Shown: positions 10,106 through 19,493, counted from the stretch's first letter. The stretch is 64,000 nt of DNA from Nonomuraea thailandensis (GCF_024172165.1 NZ_JAMZEB010000002.1:11677501-11741500), one strand, 5' to 3'. Notes: generated from the letters alone by a model not told the origin. Numbers and translations are program-made.

Positions 10106-10953
10106 CGGTCTCCGCGGCCGCGGTGTGGCGACTGCCGGGTGCTGCGCTTGCGGTAGGCGCGCTGCTGGCAGGCGCGTGAGCAGTAGACGCGGGGACGGCC
10201 GGAGGCGGCCGGAGCGAGTGCCTTGCCGCATTCACGGCAGGCTTCATCACGGCTTTCATCACGCTCTTTGATGAGGGCTTCGATGCCGTCCAGGAGGCGG
10301 CGCAGGCCGAACTCGAAGGAGTCCTCCGGGTGGTCCCAGCCGCCCGACTCCCACAGGTGGGTGATCGCCGGATAGCGGTCGAGGCGTTCGTACAGGGAGT
10401 CGCGCGAGCCCCACCACTCCTGCTCGGACACGCCGCTGCGGCGCTCCTCGCGCCGCGTCTCGACCAGGACCAGGGCCTCGGCGTCCACGAAGCGGCCGAG
10501 CAGGCCGATGGCCGCGATCACCTCGGACGGCCTGAGCGCGGTGCCGGTGAGTGTGGCCAGCATGTCGTCGTAGTGCGCGACGGCGTGCGGGCCCGGGAGG
10601 TGGCGGGTGCCGCGCACCTCGGCCAGCCAGGGGTGCCGCTTGCGGATCTCCCAGGCCTGCCTGGCGATCGCCTCCAGCCGGACGCGCCAGCCTTCCTGCT
10701 GGGGCGGGGCCTTCGGGTGCTCGCTCATGACCTCGTCGCTCATGAGATCGACGAGCTGGTCGCGGCCGGGCACGTGGCGGTAGAGCGACATGGTCGTGAA
10801 GCCCAGCCGGTCGGCGACCTTGCGCATGGACAGGCCCTCCAGGCCCTCGGCGTCGGCCAGCTCGATCGCGGCGCGCACGATCCTGCCCACGCTCAGGCCC
10901 GGGCGCGGCTCGGGCTCCTCCTGCCGCCACAGCAGCTCCACCGGATCTGGCAT
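10102..10953 (-). CDS. TetR-family regulator with C-terminal zinc-finger extension
   Basis: 283 aa. The N-terminal helix-turn-helix (IVRAAIELADAEGLEGLSMRKVA; RLGFTTMSLYRHV) is TetR-like, and the middle all-helical domain resembles the TetR_C class. The last ~45 residues are an extra module: ACRECGK followed by RPRVYCSRACQQRAYRKR, a C-x2-C/C-x3-C putative zinc ribbon with a basic tail, like the CGNR finger. The divergent beta-helix gene lies 59 bp away and an inverted repeat lies between them, suggesting it represses that gene and itself (inference). Confidence 0.87.
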   Translation of the reverse strand: MPDPVELLWRQEEPEPRPGLSVGRIVRAAIELADAEGLEGLSMRKVADRLGFTTMSLYRHVPGRDQLVDLMSDEVMSEHPKAPPQQEGWRVRLEAIARQAWEIRKRHPWLAEVRGTRHLPGPHAVAHYDDMLATLTGTALRPSEVIAAIGLLGRFVDAEALVLVETRREERRSGVSEQEWWGSRDSLYERLDRYPAITHLWESGGWDHPEDSFEFGLRRLLDGIEALIKERDESRDEACRECGKALAPAASGRPRVYCSRACQQRAYRKRSTRQSPHRGRGDR

Positions 10954-10967
10954 GCCTCTAGTTTATG

Positions 10968-10994
10968 GTGTATTACTTCGTGTACGGCATACAC
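10968..10994. promoter_or_regulatory. Putative TetR-type operator
   Basis: GTGTA-CGGCA-TACAC at 10980-10994 is an exact 5+5 inverted repeat. A third half-site GTGTAT begins at 10968, so the outer pair GTGTAT/ATACAC spans 27 bp. It lies between the divergent TetR gene (start 10953) and the beta-helix gene (start 11013), the normal place for a TetR operator. Confidence 0.6.
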
Positions 10995-11012
10995 ATAGTG
11001 GAGGTGGCTGAG

Positions 11013-12701
11013 ATGTTCTACGTGTCTCCGGCGGGGGACGACTCGGGGCAGGGCTCCTTCGAGCACCCGTTCAGGACCCTGGAGCGGGCCCGTTCCGCGG
11101 CCCGCGAGGTCCCCGGCGAGGTCGTCGTGCGGCTGAGGGGCGGCACGCACCTGCTGACCCGGCCGTTCGAGCTCACGGAGGCCGACTCCGGGACGGTCTA
11201 CGAGGCGTACGGCCACGGGAGCGCCGAGCGGGAGGAGGCGGTGGTCAGCGGCGGCCGGCCGATCACGGGGTGGCGGGAGCGCGACGGGGTGTGGCGGGCC
11301 GAGGTCGGCGACCTGGAGGTCCGCCAGCTCTACGTGGACGGCCGCCGGGCCGCCCGCGCCGCCATCCCCGGCCTGCCGGGAGCCGCGGAGGCGACCGGGA
11401 CGGGATACGTCACGGACAGCGCCGAGCCGCTGGGCTGGCGGAGCGCCGAGTTCGTCCACCGGGGCGTCTACCCGTGGACGGAGGCGCGGCTCGCGATGGC
11501 CGCGGCCACCGCCGACGGCGACAGGACCGTGATCACCATGGCGCAGCCCGGGTTCGGCTGGGCCACGGAGCTGTACAACTCCACCTGGGAGGGCAGCACC
11601 TCCCGCGGTCCCGGCCTGCCGACGGCGATCGAGAACGAGCCGGGTTTCCTGCGTGAGCCGGGCACGTTCGTGCTCGACCGGTCGCGGCCGGGGGAGCACG
11701 TGCTGCTGTACCTGCCGCTCCCCGGTGAGGATCCCGCGCGGACGACCGTGGTCGCGCCGGTCCTGGAGACGCTGGTGCGGGTCGCGGGGGCGCGGGACGT
11801 GGCGTTCAGGGGGCTGGTGTTCGCCGACGCCACGTGGCTGCGGCCCGGCCGTCCGGAGGGGTTCGTGCACTACCACGGGAGCGGTTACTACGAGGGTGGG
11901 GGAGTCGAGACGGCCGTTCTGGGCGAGGGGGCGTCCGTGACGTATCCCACGGATTCCGTCACGATCCCGGCCTGCGTGCGGTTCGAGGAGACGGTGGGAG
12001 CGCGGATCGAGGGCTGCCGGTTCACCCGGCTCGGGGCCTCCGGGCTGGGCGTCTCCGGGGGTGAAGGGCTGACGGTACGCGGCTGCGACTTCGACACGCT
12101 GTCCGCCGGCGGCATCGTGGTGTCCGGCAGCCGGGGGACCCTCCTTGAGGACAACCGGGTGCGGCGCACCGGGCTGGAGTTCAGCGGGTCGCCGGGGATC
12201 GCGGTGACCGGCACGCACGGATGCGTCGTCGCGAACAACGAGGTCGGCGAGGTGCCGCACTGCGGCATCGTCGCCGGCGCGGGCGAGGGCACCAGGATCC
12301 TGCGCAACCTGACCGTGGACACCATGCAGGTGCTGGCCGACGGGGGCGGGGTGTACATGAGCGGGCCCCAGGGGGAGGGGGCCGAGGTGCGGGGGAACGT
12401 GATCGAGGACACGCGCACGCCGTACAACTTCGGGCTCTACCTCGACTACGGCGCCAGCGGGGTGACCGTCGAGGAGAACGTCGTCCTGCGCGCCGACAAC
12501 ACGTCCGTCCTGCACGTGGGGCCGCCGCTGGAGAACGTCGTCTTCCGGGGCAACTTCTGGGACGCCGACCCGCTCGGGCACGACGATCCGCCGAGCGGGG
12601 TCACGTACGAGGGAAACGTGACGATCAAAGATGAACGCGAGCTGAACGCCGCGACCGAGGGCATCCGGGCGCGGGCGGGGCTGCTGCGGCCCCGCGGCTA
12701 G
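11013..12701 (+). CDS. Right-handed parallel beta-helix protein
   Basis: 562 aa from an ATG with GGAGG eight bases upstream; an earlier in-frame ATG at 10965 lies in the operator region and is less likely. The N-terminus MFYVSPAGDDSGQGSFEHPF with FRTLERARSAARE is the usual opening of pectate-lyase-like beta-helix enzymes. The second half has many short G/N/V-rich turns (for example GIAVTGTHGCVVANNEVGEV), consistent with parallel beta-helix coils. No signal peptide is seen. Substrate is unknown; glycoside hydrolase, polysaccharide lyase or epimerase are all possible. The divergent TetR-type gene is its likely regulator. Confidence 0.8.
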   Translation: MFYVSPAGDDSGQGSFEHPFRTLERARSAAREVPGEVVVRLRGGTHLLTRPFELTEADSGTVYEAYGHGSAEREEAVVSGGRPITGWRERDGVWRAEVGDLEVRQLYVDGRRAARAAIPGLPGAAEATGTGYVTDSAEPLGWRSAEFVHRGVYPWTEARLAMAAATADGDRTVITMAQPGFGWATELYNSTWEGSTSRGPGLPTAIENEPGFLREPGTFVLDRSRPGEHVLLYLPLPGEDPARTTVVAPVLETLVRVAGARDVAFRGLVFADATWLRPGRPEGFVHYHGSGYYEGGGVETAVLGEGASVTYPTDSVTIPACVRFEETVGARIEGCRFTRLGASGLGVSGGEGLTVRGCDFDTLSAGGIVVSGSRGTLLEDNRVRRTGLEFSGSPGIAVTGTHGCVVANNEVGEVPHCGIVAGAGEGTRILRNLTVDTMQVLADGGGVYMSGPQGEGAEVRGNVIEDTRTPYNFGLYLDYGASGVTVEENVVLRADNTSVLHVGPPLENVVFRGNFWDADPLGHDDPPSGVTYEGNVTIKDERELNAATEGIRARAGLLRPRG

Positions 12702-13495
12702 CTTCTGATCGTGGTGCCGTTGAGGCGGTCGATGACCTCGTTGTGCAGGACACCGTTGCTGCACACCAGGCTGCCGCCCTCAAGGCCCTTCACGCCGGCG
12801 GTGTCGGTCCAGACGCCGCCGGCCTCCTCGACGATCACGGTGAGCGCGGCCATGTCCCACGGGGACAGCTCCGGCTCGGCCGACAGGTCCACCGAGCCTT
12901 CGGCGACCATCATGTGCGACCAGAAGTCGCCGTACGCCCGGGTGCGCCAGCAGGCGCGGCTGAGGTCGAGGAAGTTGTCGAGCTTGCCCCGCTTCTCCCA
13001 GCCGCCGAAGCTCGAGTACGAGAACGAGGCGTCCTCAAGGGCGGACACGGAGGACACCCGCATGCGGGACGCCTTGGTCAGGCTCTTGCCCGTCCACGCG
13101 CCGCCTTCGGTCGCCGCCCACCAGCGCCGGCCGAGGGCCGGGGCCGACACCAGGCCGACGACGACCTTGCCGTACTCCATGAGTGCGATGAGCGTGGCCC
13201 AGACCGGCACACCGCGCACGTAGTTCTTGGTGCCGTCGATGGGATCGATGATCCACGACCGGGCGCCCCACCCGGTCTTGCCGAACTCCTCGCCCACCAC
13301 CGCGTCACGCGGTCTGGCACGGCGCAGCGTGCCCCGGATGGCCTCCTCCACGGCGCGGTCGGCGTCGCTGACCGGCGTCAGATCGGGCTTGGTCTCGACC
13401 TTGAGGTCGACCGCCTTGAACCGTCGCATGGTCAGGTCATCGGCGGCGTCCGCCATGACATGCGCGAGGCGAAGATCATCGGTATAACCCTGCAC
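12698..13495 (-). CDS. hisN: Histidinol-phosphatase, inositol monophosphatase family
   Basis: 265 aa from GTG (QGYTDDLRLAH start, which fits actinobacterial HisN proteins); an upstream ATG at 13531 would add 12 residues. Metal-binding motifs are clear: VGEEFG, the IDPIDGTKNYVRG signature and SPWDMAAL. Actinobacteria use this family for the histidinol-phosphate step of histidine synthesis, though a general IMPase activity cannot be excluded. Its 3' end overlaps the beta-helix gene by 4 bp. It is divergent from the hotdog-fold gene. Confidence 0.88.
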   Translation of the reverse strand: MQGYTDDLRLAHVMADAADDLTMRRFKAVDLKVETKPDLTPVSDADRAVEEAIRGTLRRARPRDAVVGEEFGKTGWGARSWIIDPIDGTKNYVRGVPVWATLIALMEYGKVVVGLVSAPALGRRWWAATEGGAWTGKSLTKASRMRVSSVSALEDASFSYSSFGGWEKRGKLDNFLDLSRACWRTRAYGDFWSHMMVAEGSVDLSAEPELSPWDMAALTVIVEEAGGVWTDTAGVKGLEGGSLVCSNGVLHNEVIDRLNGTTIRS

Positions 13496-13585
13496 GATCG
13501 CCCACGCTACCGTGTCGGGTATACAGAGCATCAGTCGCTAAAGCCCCTTTTCTGGTAACTCGCGTTCCAGTTACTCGCCAGTAGC

Positions 13586-14044
13586 ATGGTGGGTATGTCA
13601 GTAGATGTCGGTGGCCTCCTGCTGGATACAGTTCCGTTTGCCCGGACTCTGGGGATCGTGTTCGACACGGTCGAGGACGGGCGGGCGGTGTGCCGCGTAC
13701 CGGACCGTCCGGAACAGCGCAACCACGTGTCGGGGCCACACGCCGGGGTGCTCTTCACGCTCGCGGAGTCCGCGTCGGGGGCCGCCGTGCTCTCGTCGCT
13801 CGGCGACCAGCTCGGCCGGGCGGTGCCGCTGCCCACCACCGCCACCATCGAGTACCGGAAGGTGGCCTTGGGCGAGGTGCGGGCCGAGGCCCGGCTGCTC
13901 GCCTCGCGCGAGGAGGTCGTGGCCAGGCTGGACGCGGGGGAGCGGCCGGTGTTCGACGTGGCGGTGGAGATCACCGACGCGGACGGCACCGTGGTGTCGG
14001 CCCTGACCGTCACCTGGACCCTCCGCCCGAACCGGCCCCGCTGA
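13586..14044 (+). CDS. Hotdog-fold thioesterase (DUF4442/PaaI-like)
   Basis: 152 aa; a second ATG three codons in is possible. The sequence has the hotdog-fold pattern: NHVSGPHAGVLFTLAESASG (central helix with preceding His/Asn), then beta strands TTATIEYRKVALGEVRAEARL and FDVAVEITDADGTVVSALTVTW. Such proteins hydrolyse acyl-CoA thioesters; the substrate is unknown. The next gene follows after 14 nt. Confidence 0.78.
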   Translation: MVGMSVDVGGLLLDTVPFARTLGIVFDTVEDGRAVCRVPDRPEQRNHVSGPHAGVLFTLAESASGAAVLSSLGDQLGRAVPLPTTATIEYRKVALGEVRAEARLLASREEVVARLDAGERPVFDVAVEITDADGTVVSALTVTWTLRPNRPR

Positions 14045-14058
14045 GCCCTGGATCCGGT

Positions 14059-14868
14059 ATGAACGCCCTGATTCGGGCGGCCCTGATAGGGGCCGTGATC
14101 GGGATCGCGGAGGACGCTCTCGCCACGCGGGCGTTCGAGCATGACGAACAGCTCGCCTTTCTGATCATGCTGGTCGGGCCCGTTCCTGCGAGCATGTTGC
14201 TGTCCTTCTGGGCGAAGCTGCCGCGGTGGTGGCTGATGTCCCTTCTGGGGCCGGTCGCGGTCGTTGTGTGCATCGCTGTGATGTGGTTCCTGCCTGGTGT
14301 CACCACGAGCCTGGGTGAGTGGGGCGGGCGCCTGACGTTCATGGGGCTCGGCGCGCTCGGCTTCGCGCTCGCCGCCGCTGCGGTGACGCCGATGCGCCGG
14401 ACGGCGCGGCTGGTCACCATCGGCGTGCTGGCCGTCGGGGTGGTCGCCGCCCGGTTGGTCGTGGGGGTCGTCATCGTGCTGATCAGCACGCAGGTGGCGG
14501 CTCACCACGGAGTGCCTGTCGTCGCGCCGGAGCTGCCCGGACATCGCCTCACCCACGTGCGGGCCACGGAGCGTGAGCTCTCCCTTGAGTACGAGCGGCG
14601 GTCGGACGGGGTGAGGCTTACCGTCGGCGTGCGGGCCAGGGGTGAGGTGACTCCTCGGCGGAGGTGCGAGGAGGGGTATCCGGAGGCCGCGTGTCGTGAG
14701 GTGGCGCCGGGCGTCTGGGCCGGTGAGCGGGAGGTGGATGTGGTGTTGTACTCCGTGCATGGTGATGCGCTGGTGGAGATCAGGAGCCACGCGGCGACCA
14801 GGGCGGACGCGCTCGCCGTGCTGCCTGCCCTGCGGCCGGTGGGGTGGTGGGAGCTGGCCTGGCAGTGA
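14059..14868 (+). CDS. Uncharacterised integral membrane protein
   Basis: 269 aa, ATG, 14 nt after the hotdog gene. Residues 1-~155 contain four to five hydrophobic helices (for example LLGPVAVVVCIAVMWFL and LVTIGVLAVGVVAARLVVGVVIVL). The last ~110 residues are soluble and likely exposed, with paired cysteines in RRRCEEGYPEAACREV that could form a disulfide. I do not recognise the family. The reading frame has the strong GC3 bias of a real gene. Confidence 0.65.
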   Translation: MNALIRAALIGAVIGIAEDALATRAFEHDEQLAFLIMLVGPVPASMLLSFWAKLPRWWLMSLLGPVAVVVCIAVMWFLPGVTTSLGEWGGRLTFMGLGALGFALAAAAVTPMRRTARLVTIGVLAVGVVAARLVVGVVIVLISTQVAAHHGVPVVAPELPGHRLTHVRATERELSLEYERRSDGVRLTVGVRARGEVTPRRRCEEGYPEAACREVAPGVWAGEREVDVVLYSVHGDALVEIRSHAATRADALAVLPALRPVGWWELAWQ

Positions 14869-15081
14869 TCGCCCTGGTACGGGGGGTGGCTTCCCCTACG
14901 CGTGCCGCGCCGGTCCGCTCGCGCCGCGCCCGCCTGCGAGCGGTCGCGGTTGCGCCCTGGTGCGCTTCGCTGTCGCTACGGTCGCGCGTTCGTGCCTGCG
15001 GGTCTCCTCGTCCGCGCGCGTTGCCACCCGCCTGGGCATGTCCGTGACGCGCGCAGGAAAGGGCTCGGGTCGTGGGGCGGG

Positions 15082-16158
15082 TCAGGGGGCGTCGTTCGGG
15101 ACGGGCTCGCGGCGAGGGGCGGACGGGTCGTCCGGGGTGCCCTCGCGGCTGGACAGGAGGCGGCGGAGGGACTCCAGGCGGGCGGGGTCGGCGTTGCCGG
15201 CCGCGACCCAGGCGTCCAGCGCGCAGCCCTCGTCCAGGTGGGTGCAGCCCTTCGGGCAGGTGACCGTGCCCTCGACCAGGTCGGGGAAGGCCGCCAGCAC
15301 CGTCTCCACCGACACGTGCGCCAGCCCGAAGCTGCGCACGCCCGGCGTGTCGATGATCCAGCCGCCCTCGGGCAGCTCCAGGGCCACCGCCGAGGTGGAG
15401 GTGTGGCGGCCGCGGCCGGTGACGGCGTTGACCTGGGAGACGGCGCGGTTGGCGTCGGGGACGAGGGCGTTGACCAGCGTTGACTTGCCGACGCCCGAAT
15501 GGCCCACGAGGACGCTGATGCGCCCGGCCAGATGATCGCGCAGCTCGTCCAGGGCGCCGCCCTTGTGGACGACGACGTGCGACACGCCCAGCGGCTCGTA
15601 AAGTGCCACCAGCTCGTCGGGCGGCGCGAGGTCGGACTTGGTGAGGCAGAGCAGGGTGTCGATCTCGGCGTCGAAGGCCGCCACCAGAATCCTGTCGATC
15701 ATGCGGGGGCGCGGTGGCGGGTCGGCCAGGGCGGTCACGATGACGAGCTGGTCGGCGTTGGCGACGACCGGCCGCTCGATGCCGTCCGTGTCCTCCGTGT
15801 CGTCGGCCGAGCGGCGCAGCATCGACGTGCGCGGCTCCACGCGTACGACCCTGGCCAGCGTGTCGGGACGGCCGGAGACGTCTCCCACCAGAGCCACCCT
15901 GTCGCCCACGACGATGCCCTTGCGGCCCAGCTCTCGGGCCTTCATGGCGACCACGAGCCGGCGTTGCGGAGGCTTGCGTTTCTGGGCCGAACCCTTGGCT
16001 CGCTCCGGCTCGACCAGCGTCGTGTAGCGGCCCCGGTCGACGGCCACCACGAACCCTTCGACGGCGTCCTCGTGCGCAGGACGAATCCGGGTCCTGGGGC
16101 GGGAACCCTTGCCCGGCCTGACCCGTACGTCGTCCTCGTCGTACTGCCGCTTGCTCAG
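15082..16158 (-). CDS. rsgA: Small ribosomal subunit biogenesis GTPase RsgA
   Basis: 358 aa if started at CTG (16158), which is preceded at a 7-nt spacing by GGGAG. The homologous actinobacterial N-terminus S-K-R-Q-Y-D-E-D-D-V-R-V-R-P-G begins exactly there, and no ATG, GTG or TTG is found nearby upstream in this frame. The next internal start would be at 16050. The protein has the OB-fold N-terminal part, the circularly permuted GTPase (G4 TKSD, G1 GHSGVGKST, G3 DTPG) and the C-terminal zinc knuckle CPKGCTHLDEGC. RsgA matures 30S subunits. The CTG overlaps the stop of an upstream reading frame (CTGA). Confidence 0.92.
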   Translation of the reverse strand: MSKRQYDEDDVRVRPGKGSRPRTRIRPAHEDAVEGFVVAVDRGRYTTLVEPERAKGSAQKRKPPQRRLVVAMKARELGRKGIVVGDRVALVGDVSGRPDTLARVVRVEPRTSMLRRSADDTEDTDGIERPVVANADQLVIVTALADPPPRPRMIDRILVAAFDAEIDTLLCLTKSDLAPPDELVALYEPLGVSHVVVHKGGALDELRDHLAGRISVLVGHSGVGKSTLVNALVPDANRAVSQVNAVTGRGRHTSTSAVALELPEGGWIIDTPGVRSFGLAHVSVETVLAAFPDLVEGTVTCPKGCTHLDEGCALDAWVAAGNADPARLESLRRLLSSREGTPDDPSAPRREPVPNDAP

Positions 16159-16893
16159 CGGTCCGCTCCCATGCGCTCGCTTCCCCTCTGTGCTTGTCGT
16201 GCTGTGTGCGTGTGGTGGTGATGGCCGGGCGGCGGGGCGAGGCCGTCGCGCCGGCGTGGCTCACCCGTGCCGCCGGCGCGAACCCGGCCCGCCCCACCGC
16301 TGCCGGCAAGGCGGCTGTCGGTGGCGTCGGCAAGACGGTGCTCACCGGTGCTGGTCAAGCGGAGGTCGCCGAGGGCGGCCACGCGCTGGCCCGCATGGCT
16401 GGTGCTGATGCCTATGGTGCCGGTTGTGCTCTGTGCGGTGGTGCTCTGTGCGGTGGTGCTCTGTGCGGTGGTGCTCGTGCTGGTTCGTGGTGTGGTGTGC
16501 GTGCTGGTGGTGCTCCACTGCGGGGCGCCTGTCCCCGTGAAGCTCCCCGGTGGGAGGTGCGTCCCCGTGGTGCTCCGACGTGCGGGGCCCGTGCGGGTGG
16601 GGCGCCGGCCGGTGTGGCCGTGCCCTGCCGAGCGCCGGGGTGCGTGGCCGAGGCTCGTGAAGGGACGGCACGCGCGGGCGGTGCTGAACGTGTGCGTGTA
16701 CGTGTAACCGGTATCGATGCTGCGGACGCCACCCCGGCCTGGGAGAGTGGCGGTGTCTTGCGGGTGGATCACTTCTTCTTCGCCATGCGGGCAGCGCGCG
16801 GTCACGTGCCGCCCTTCTCCGACGTGCCCGACGTGCCCCGGGCGAAACCAGCCGCAAGGAGACGACGGTGTCGGCCCGTCATGATCGTGGAGG
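16159..16893. other. Region between aroA and rsgA with no confident gene
   Basis: 735 bp. On the minus strand a GTG frame runs from 16805 to 16155 (216 codons) and ends in a TGA overlapping the rsgA CTG start. Its product is Thr/His/Arg-rich with a TTAQS triplicate and no family I recognise. Its third-position GC is visibly lower than in neighbouring genes. A 23-codon frame (ATG about 16880) bridges it to aroA with a GTGA overlap. Plus-strand frames here are equally open, typical of GC-rich low-complexity DNA. I treat it as non-coding or decayed unless translation is shown. Confidence 0.4.
16426..16470. repeat. Three exact 15-bp tandem repeats
   Basis: The unit GTGCTCTGTGCGGTG occurs at 16426-16440, 16441-16455 and 16456-16470, followed by a partial fourth GTGCT. 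In the minus-strand frame it encodes the TTAQS repeat. It lies in the otherwise unassigned stretch between aroA and rsgA. Confidence 0.9.
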
Positions 16894-18276
16894 TCATCGG
16901 GCTTCCAGCATCGCCGTCCACATCTGGACGAACTCCGGCAGGGTCTTGGCGGTCGTCGCGATGTTCTCCACCTCGACCTCCGGCACCGCCAGGCCGATCA
17001 CGGCGCCCGCCGTGGCCATGCGGTGGTCGTCGTAGCTGTGGAAGGTGCCGCCGTGCAGCGGGCGGGGGCGGATGATCAGGCCGTCCTCGGTCTCCTCGGC
17101 GTCGCCGCCGAGGCGGTTGATCTCGGTGGCGAGGGCGGCGAGGCGGTCGGTCTCGTGGCCGCGCAGGTGGGACACGCCCCGGATGCGGCTCGGGGTCGAG
17201 GCCAGCGCCGCCAGGGCGGCGATCGTCGGTGTCAGCTCTCCCACATCGTGGAGGTCGGTGTCGATGCCGGTGATCCGGCCCGTGCCCGTGACCACCAGGT
17301 CGGCGGTGGCCGGCCCCGTGGAGTGGTCGGAACTCGCGGCGGAGCCGGTGACCGAGGCATCAGTCGAGTCGGAGCCAGTCGATGCGTGCGTGGCCGTCGG
17401 GTCGCGGTCGGCCGGGGCGCGGGTGACCGTGGCGCCCATGGCGGTGAGCAGGTCGCGCAGGGCGTCGCCTGCTTGCGTGGTGCGCAGCGGCCAGGCGGGG
17501 ATCGTGACCGTGCCGCCCGTCACCAGGGCCGCTGCCAGGAACGGCGCGGCGTTGGACAGGTCGGGCTCCACCGTCATGTCCCTGGCCGCGATCGGGCCGG
17601 GCTCAACCCGCCAGACGTCGCGCTCGCCGTCGTCGACCCGGACGCCCACCGCCCTGAGCATCTCCACCGTCATCTCGATGTGCGGCAGCGAGGGCACCGG
17701 CGGGCCCACGTGGCGGATCGTGATGCCCTTCTCGAAGCGGGGGGCCGCCAGCAGCAGGCCCGAGACGAACTGCGACGAGCCCGACGCGTCGAGCGTGACC
17801 TCGCCGCCCGCCAGCGGCCCGCTGATCGTGAACGGCAGCGCGTCGTTGTCGATCCTGACCCCGAGCGAGCGCAGGGCGTCGAGGATGGGGCCCATCGGGC
17901 GCTTGCGCGCGTGCGGGTCGCCGTCGAAGGAGACGGGGCCGTCGGCCAGGGCGGCCACCGGGGGCACGAACCGCATGACCGTGCCTGCCAGGCCGACGTC
18001 GATGTGGCCGCCGCCGCGGATCGGGCCGGGCGTCACCTGCCAGTCGACGCCCGCCGCGGTCTCCCGCACGGCCACCAGGGTGGTGCCGAGTGCCCGCAGT
18101 GCCGCCACCATCAGGTCGGCGTCGCGGCTGCGCAGCGCCTGGCGTACGACTCCCGGACCGTCGGCGAGCGCGGCGAGCAGGAGCGCGCGGTTGGTCACCG
18201 ACTTGGAGCCGGGCAGCGGGACGGTGGCGGTGACCGGGGTGGTCGCCGTCGGCGCGGGCCAGTGCGGAGCGGGCAT
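16894..18276 (-). CDS. aroA: 3-phosphoshikimate 1-carboxyvinyltransferase (EPSP synthase)
   Basis: 460 aa from ATG (a TTG two codons upstream is possible). It has the substrate motifs [68 protein letters not shown] and [21 protein letters not shown] synthase joins shikimate-3-phosphate and PEP in aromatic amino-acid synthesis. It is longer than the usual ~430 aa because of a Ser/Thr-rich insertion at residues ~287-324. No other aro gene is adjacent; rsgA follows in the same direction after about 735 bp. Confidence 0.95.
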   Translation of the reverse strand: MPAPHWPAPTATTPVTATVPLPGSKSVTNRALLLAALADGPGVVRQALRSRDADLMVAALRALGTTLVAVRETAAGVDWQVTPGPIRGGGHIDVGLAGTVMRFVPPVAALADGPVSFDGDPHARKRPMGPILDALRSLGVRIDNDALPFTISGPLAGGEVTLDASGSSQFVSGLLLAAPRFEKGITIRHVGPPVPSLPHIEMTVEMLRAVGVRVDDGERDVWRVEPGPIAARDMTVEPDLSNAAPFLAAALVTGGTVTIPAWPLRTTQAGDALRDLLTAMGATVTRAPADRDPTATHASTGSDSTDASVTGSAASSDHSTGPATADLVVTGTGRITGIDTDLHDVGELTPTIAALAALASTPSRIRGVSHLRGHETDRLAALATEINRLGGDAEETEDGLIIRPRPLHGGTFHSYDDHRMATAGAVIGLAVPEVEVENIATTAKTLPEFVQMWTAMLEAR

Positions 18277-18589
18277 GGTCAAAGAGTACTGGCCGTGGCG
18301 GGGCGGGGGTCACAGCCTGTGGACAACGACTGCCGCACTGTCGCGGCCTGTGGATGGACGCGCGATGAACAGCGCCGCCGCGCCGTGTGTCTTTCGGTGA
18401 TGGCCGGGCCGGAAAGCACCGTGTTGCGGGGTCCGTGGTGGCGGTGCTGAGGCCGAGCCGTGCCGCGTGTGCCGGTGGCGGTGGTGGTGGGGGTCGTGCC
18501 GCGTGTGCCGGTGGTGGGAGTGCCGGCCGACAGGGCGGTGAGTACGACGCAGGCATGCGGCCGAAAGCCGGACATGGCAGTGTGGGGTC
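18277..18589. other. Intergenic region between divergent aroA and SRAP genes
   Basis: 313 bp. It contains one exact copy of the actinobacterial DnaA-box sequence (TGTGGACAA at 18318-18326) and a weaker copy about 30 bp later, then G/T-rich low-complexity repeats (about 18460-18535). I see no LexA-type GAAC-N4-GTTC site, terminator or RNA gene. The two DnaA-like sequences alone are not evidence of an origin. Confidence 0.5.
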
Positions 18590-19336
18590 ATGTGCGGTAG
18601 ATACGCCTCGGCGCGCAAGAAGCACGAGTTGCTCGAGGAGTTCCAGATCGAGCAGGACGGCGAGCCCGACAAGGAGCTCAACGCCGACTACAACGTCGCG
18701 CCCACCAAGAACGTCTACGCCGTGCTGAGCCGCGTGCCCCACGAGGCCGAGCGGGCGGTGCGGCAGCTCAGGATCGTGAAGTGGGGCCTGGTGCCGCCGT
18801 GGGCCAAGGACCCGTCGATCGGTTCGCGGCTGATCAACGCCAGGGCCGAGACGCTGGCCGAGAAGCCGTCGTTCCGGCGGGCGTTCGCCAAGCGCAGGTG
18901 CCTGCTGCCGGCCGACGGCTACTTCGAGTGGATGCCCGTGGAGGGTGAAAAGAAGAAGAAGCAGCCGTACTTCATCCATCCCGCCGACGGCGGGGTGCTG
19001 GCCATGGCGGGCCTGTACGAGTTCTGGAAGGACCCGTCGCGTGACGACGACGACCCGCTCAAGTGGCTGGTGACCTGCACCGTCATCACCACGAACGCCG
19101 AGGACAAGCTCGGCCGCATCCACGACAGGATGCCCATGATGATCGAGCGGGAGCGCTGGGCGGAGTGGCTCGACCCCAAGCTCACCGACACCGAGCAGGC
19201 CGGGGCGCTGCTGGTGCCGGCGCAGCCGGGGCGGCTGACCGCGTACGCGGTGTCGACGGACGTGAACAACGTCCGGAACAATGGCCAGGACCTCATCAAA
19301 CCTCTCCCTGAGGAGGAGGAAACCGCGCTTTTCTAA
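18590..19336 (+). CDS. SOS response-associated peptidase (SRAP/HMCES family)
   Basis: 248 aa starting MCGRYA, so removal of Met exposes the catalytic Cys2 that covalently traps abasic DNA sites. Other family motifs: INARAETLAEKPSFRRAF, RRCLLPADGYFEW and TNAEDKLGRIHDRMPMMI, which carries the active-site His. The protein shields abasic sites in single-stranded DNA by forming a thiazolidine link. Length is normal for the family. No SOS box is visible upstream. Confidence 0.93.
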   Translation: MCGRYASARKKHELLEEFQIEQDGEPDKELNADYNVAPTKNVYAVLSRVPHEAERAVRQLRIVKWGLVPPWAKDPSIGSRLINARAETLAEKPSFRRAFAKRRCLLPADGYFEWMPVEGEKKKKQPYFIHPADGGVLAMAGLYEFWKDPSRDDDDPLKWLVTCTVITTNAEDKLGRIHDRMPMMIERERWAEWLDPKLTDTEQAGALLVPAQPGRLTAYAVSTDVNNVRNNGQDLIKPLPEEEETALF

Positions 19337-19493
19337 AGGTGTAAGGAGCGCGGTTAGTGGGCATCCGGTGAGGAAAGCGATGCATCCGGTTTACTCGGTG
19401 TCACCGCCAGAAAGTGCCCCCTAATTGCACCGGGCGGGACATCCGGGGAGTCCTAGCCGCGGGTTGCCCTCATTCACCCGGAGGTGCGGATTC

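Noticed and set aside
16194-17075. Plus-strand frame of 293 codons over the aroA-rsgA gap
   Set aside because: It runs into the antisense of aroA, is Gly/Ala/Arg low complexity and has no family or ribosome-binding site.
18318-18326. DnaA-box sequence, possible origin
   Set aside because: Single exact copy plus one weak copy, no dnaA/dnaN/gyrB or box cluster nearby.
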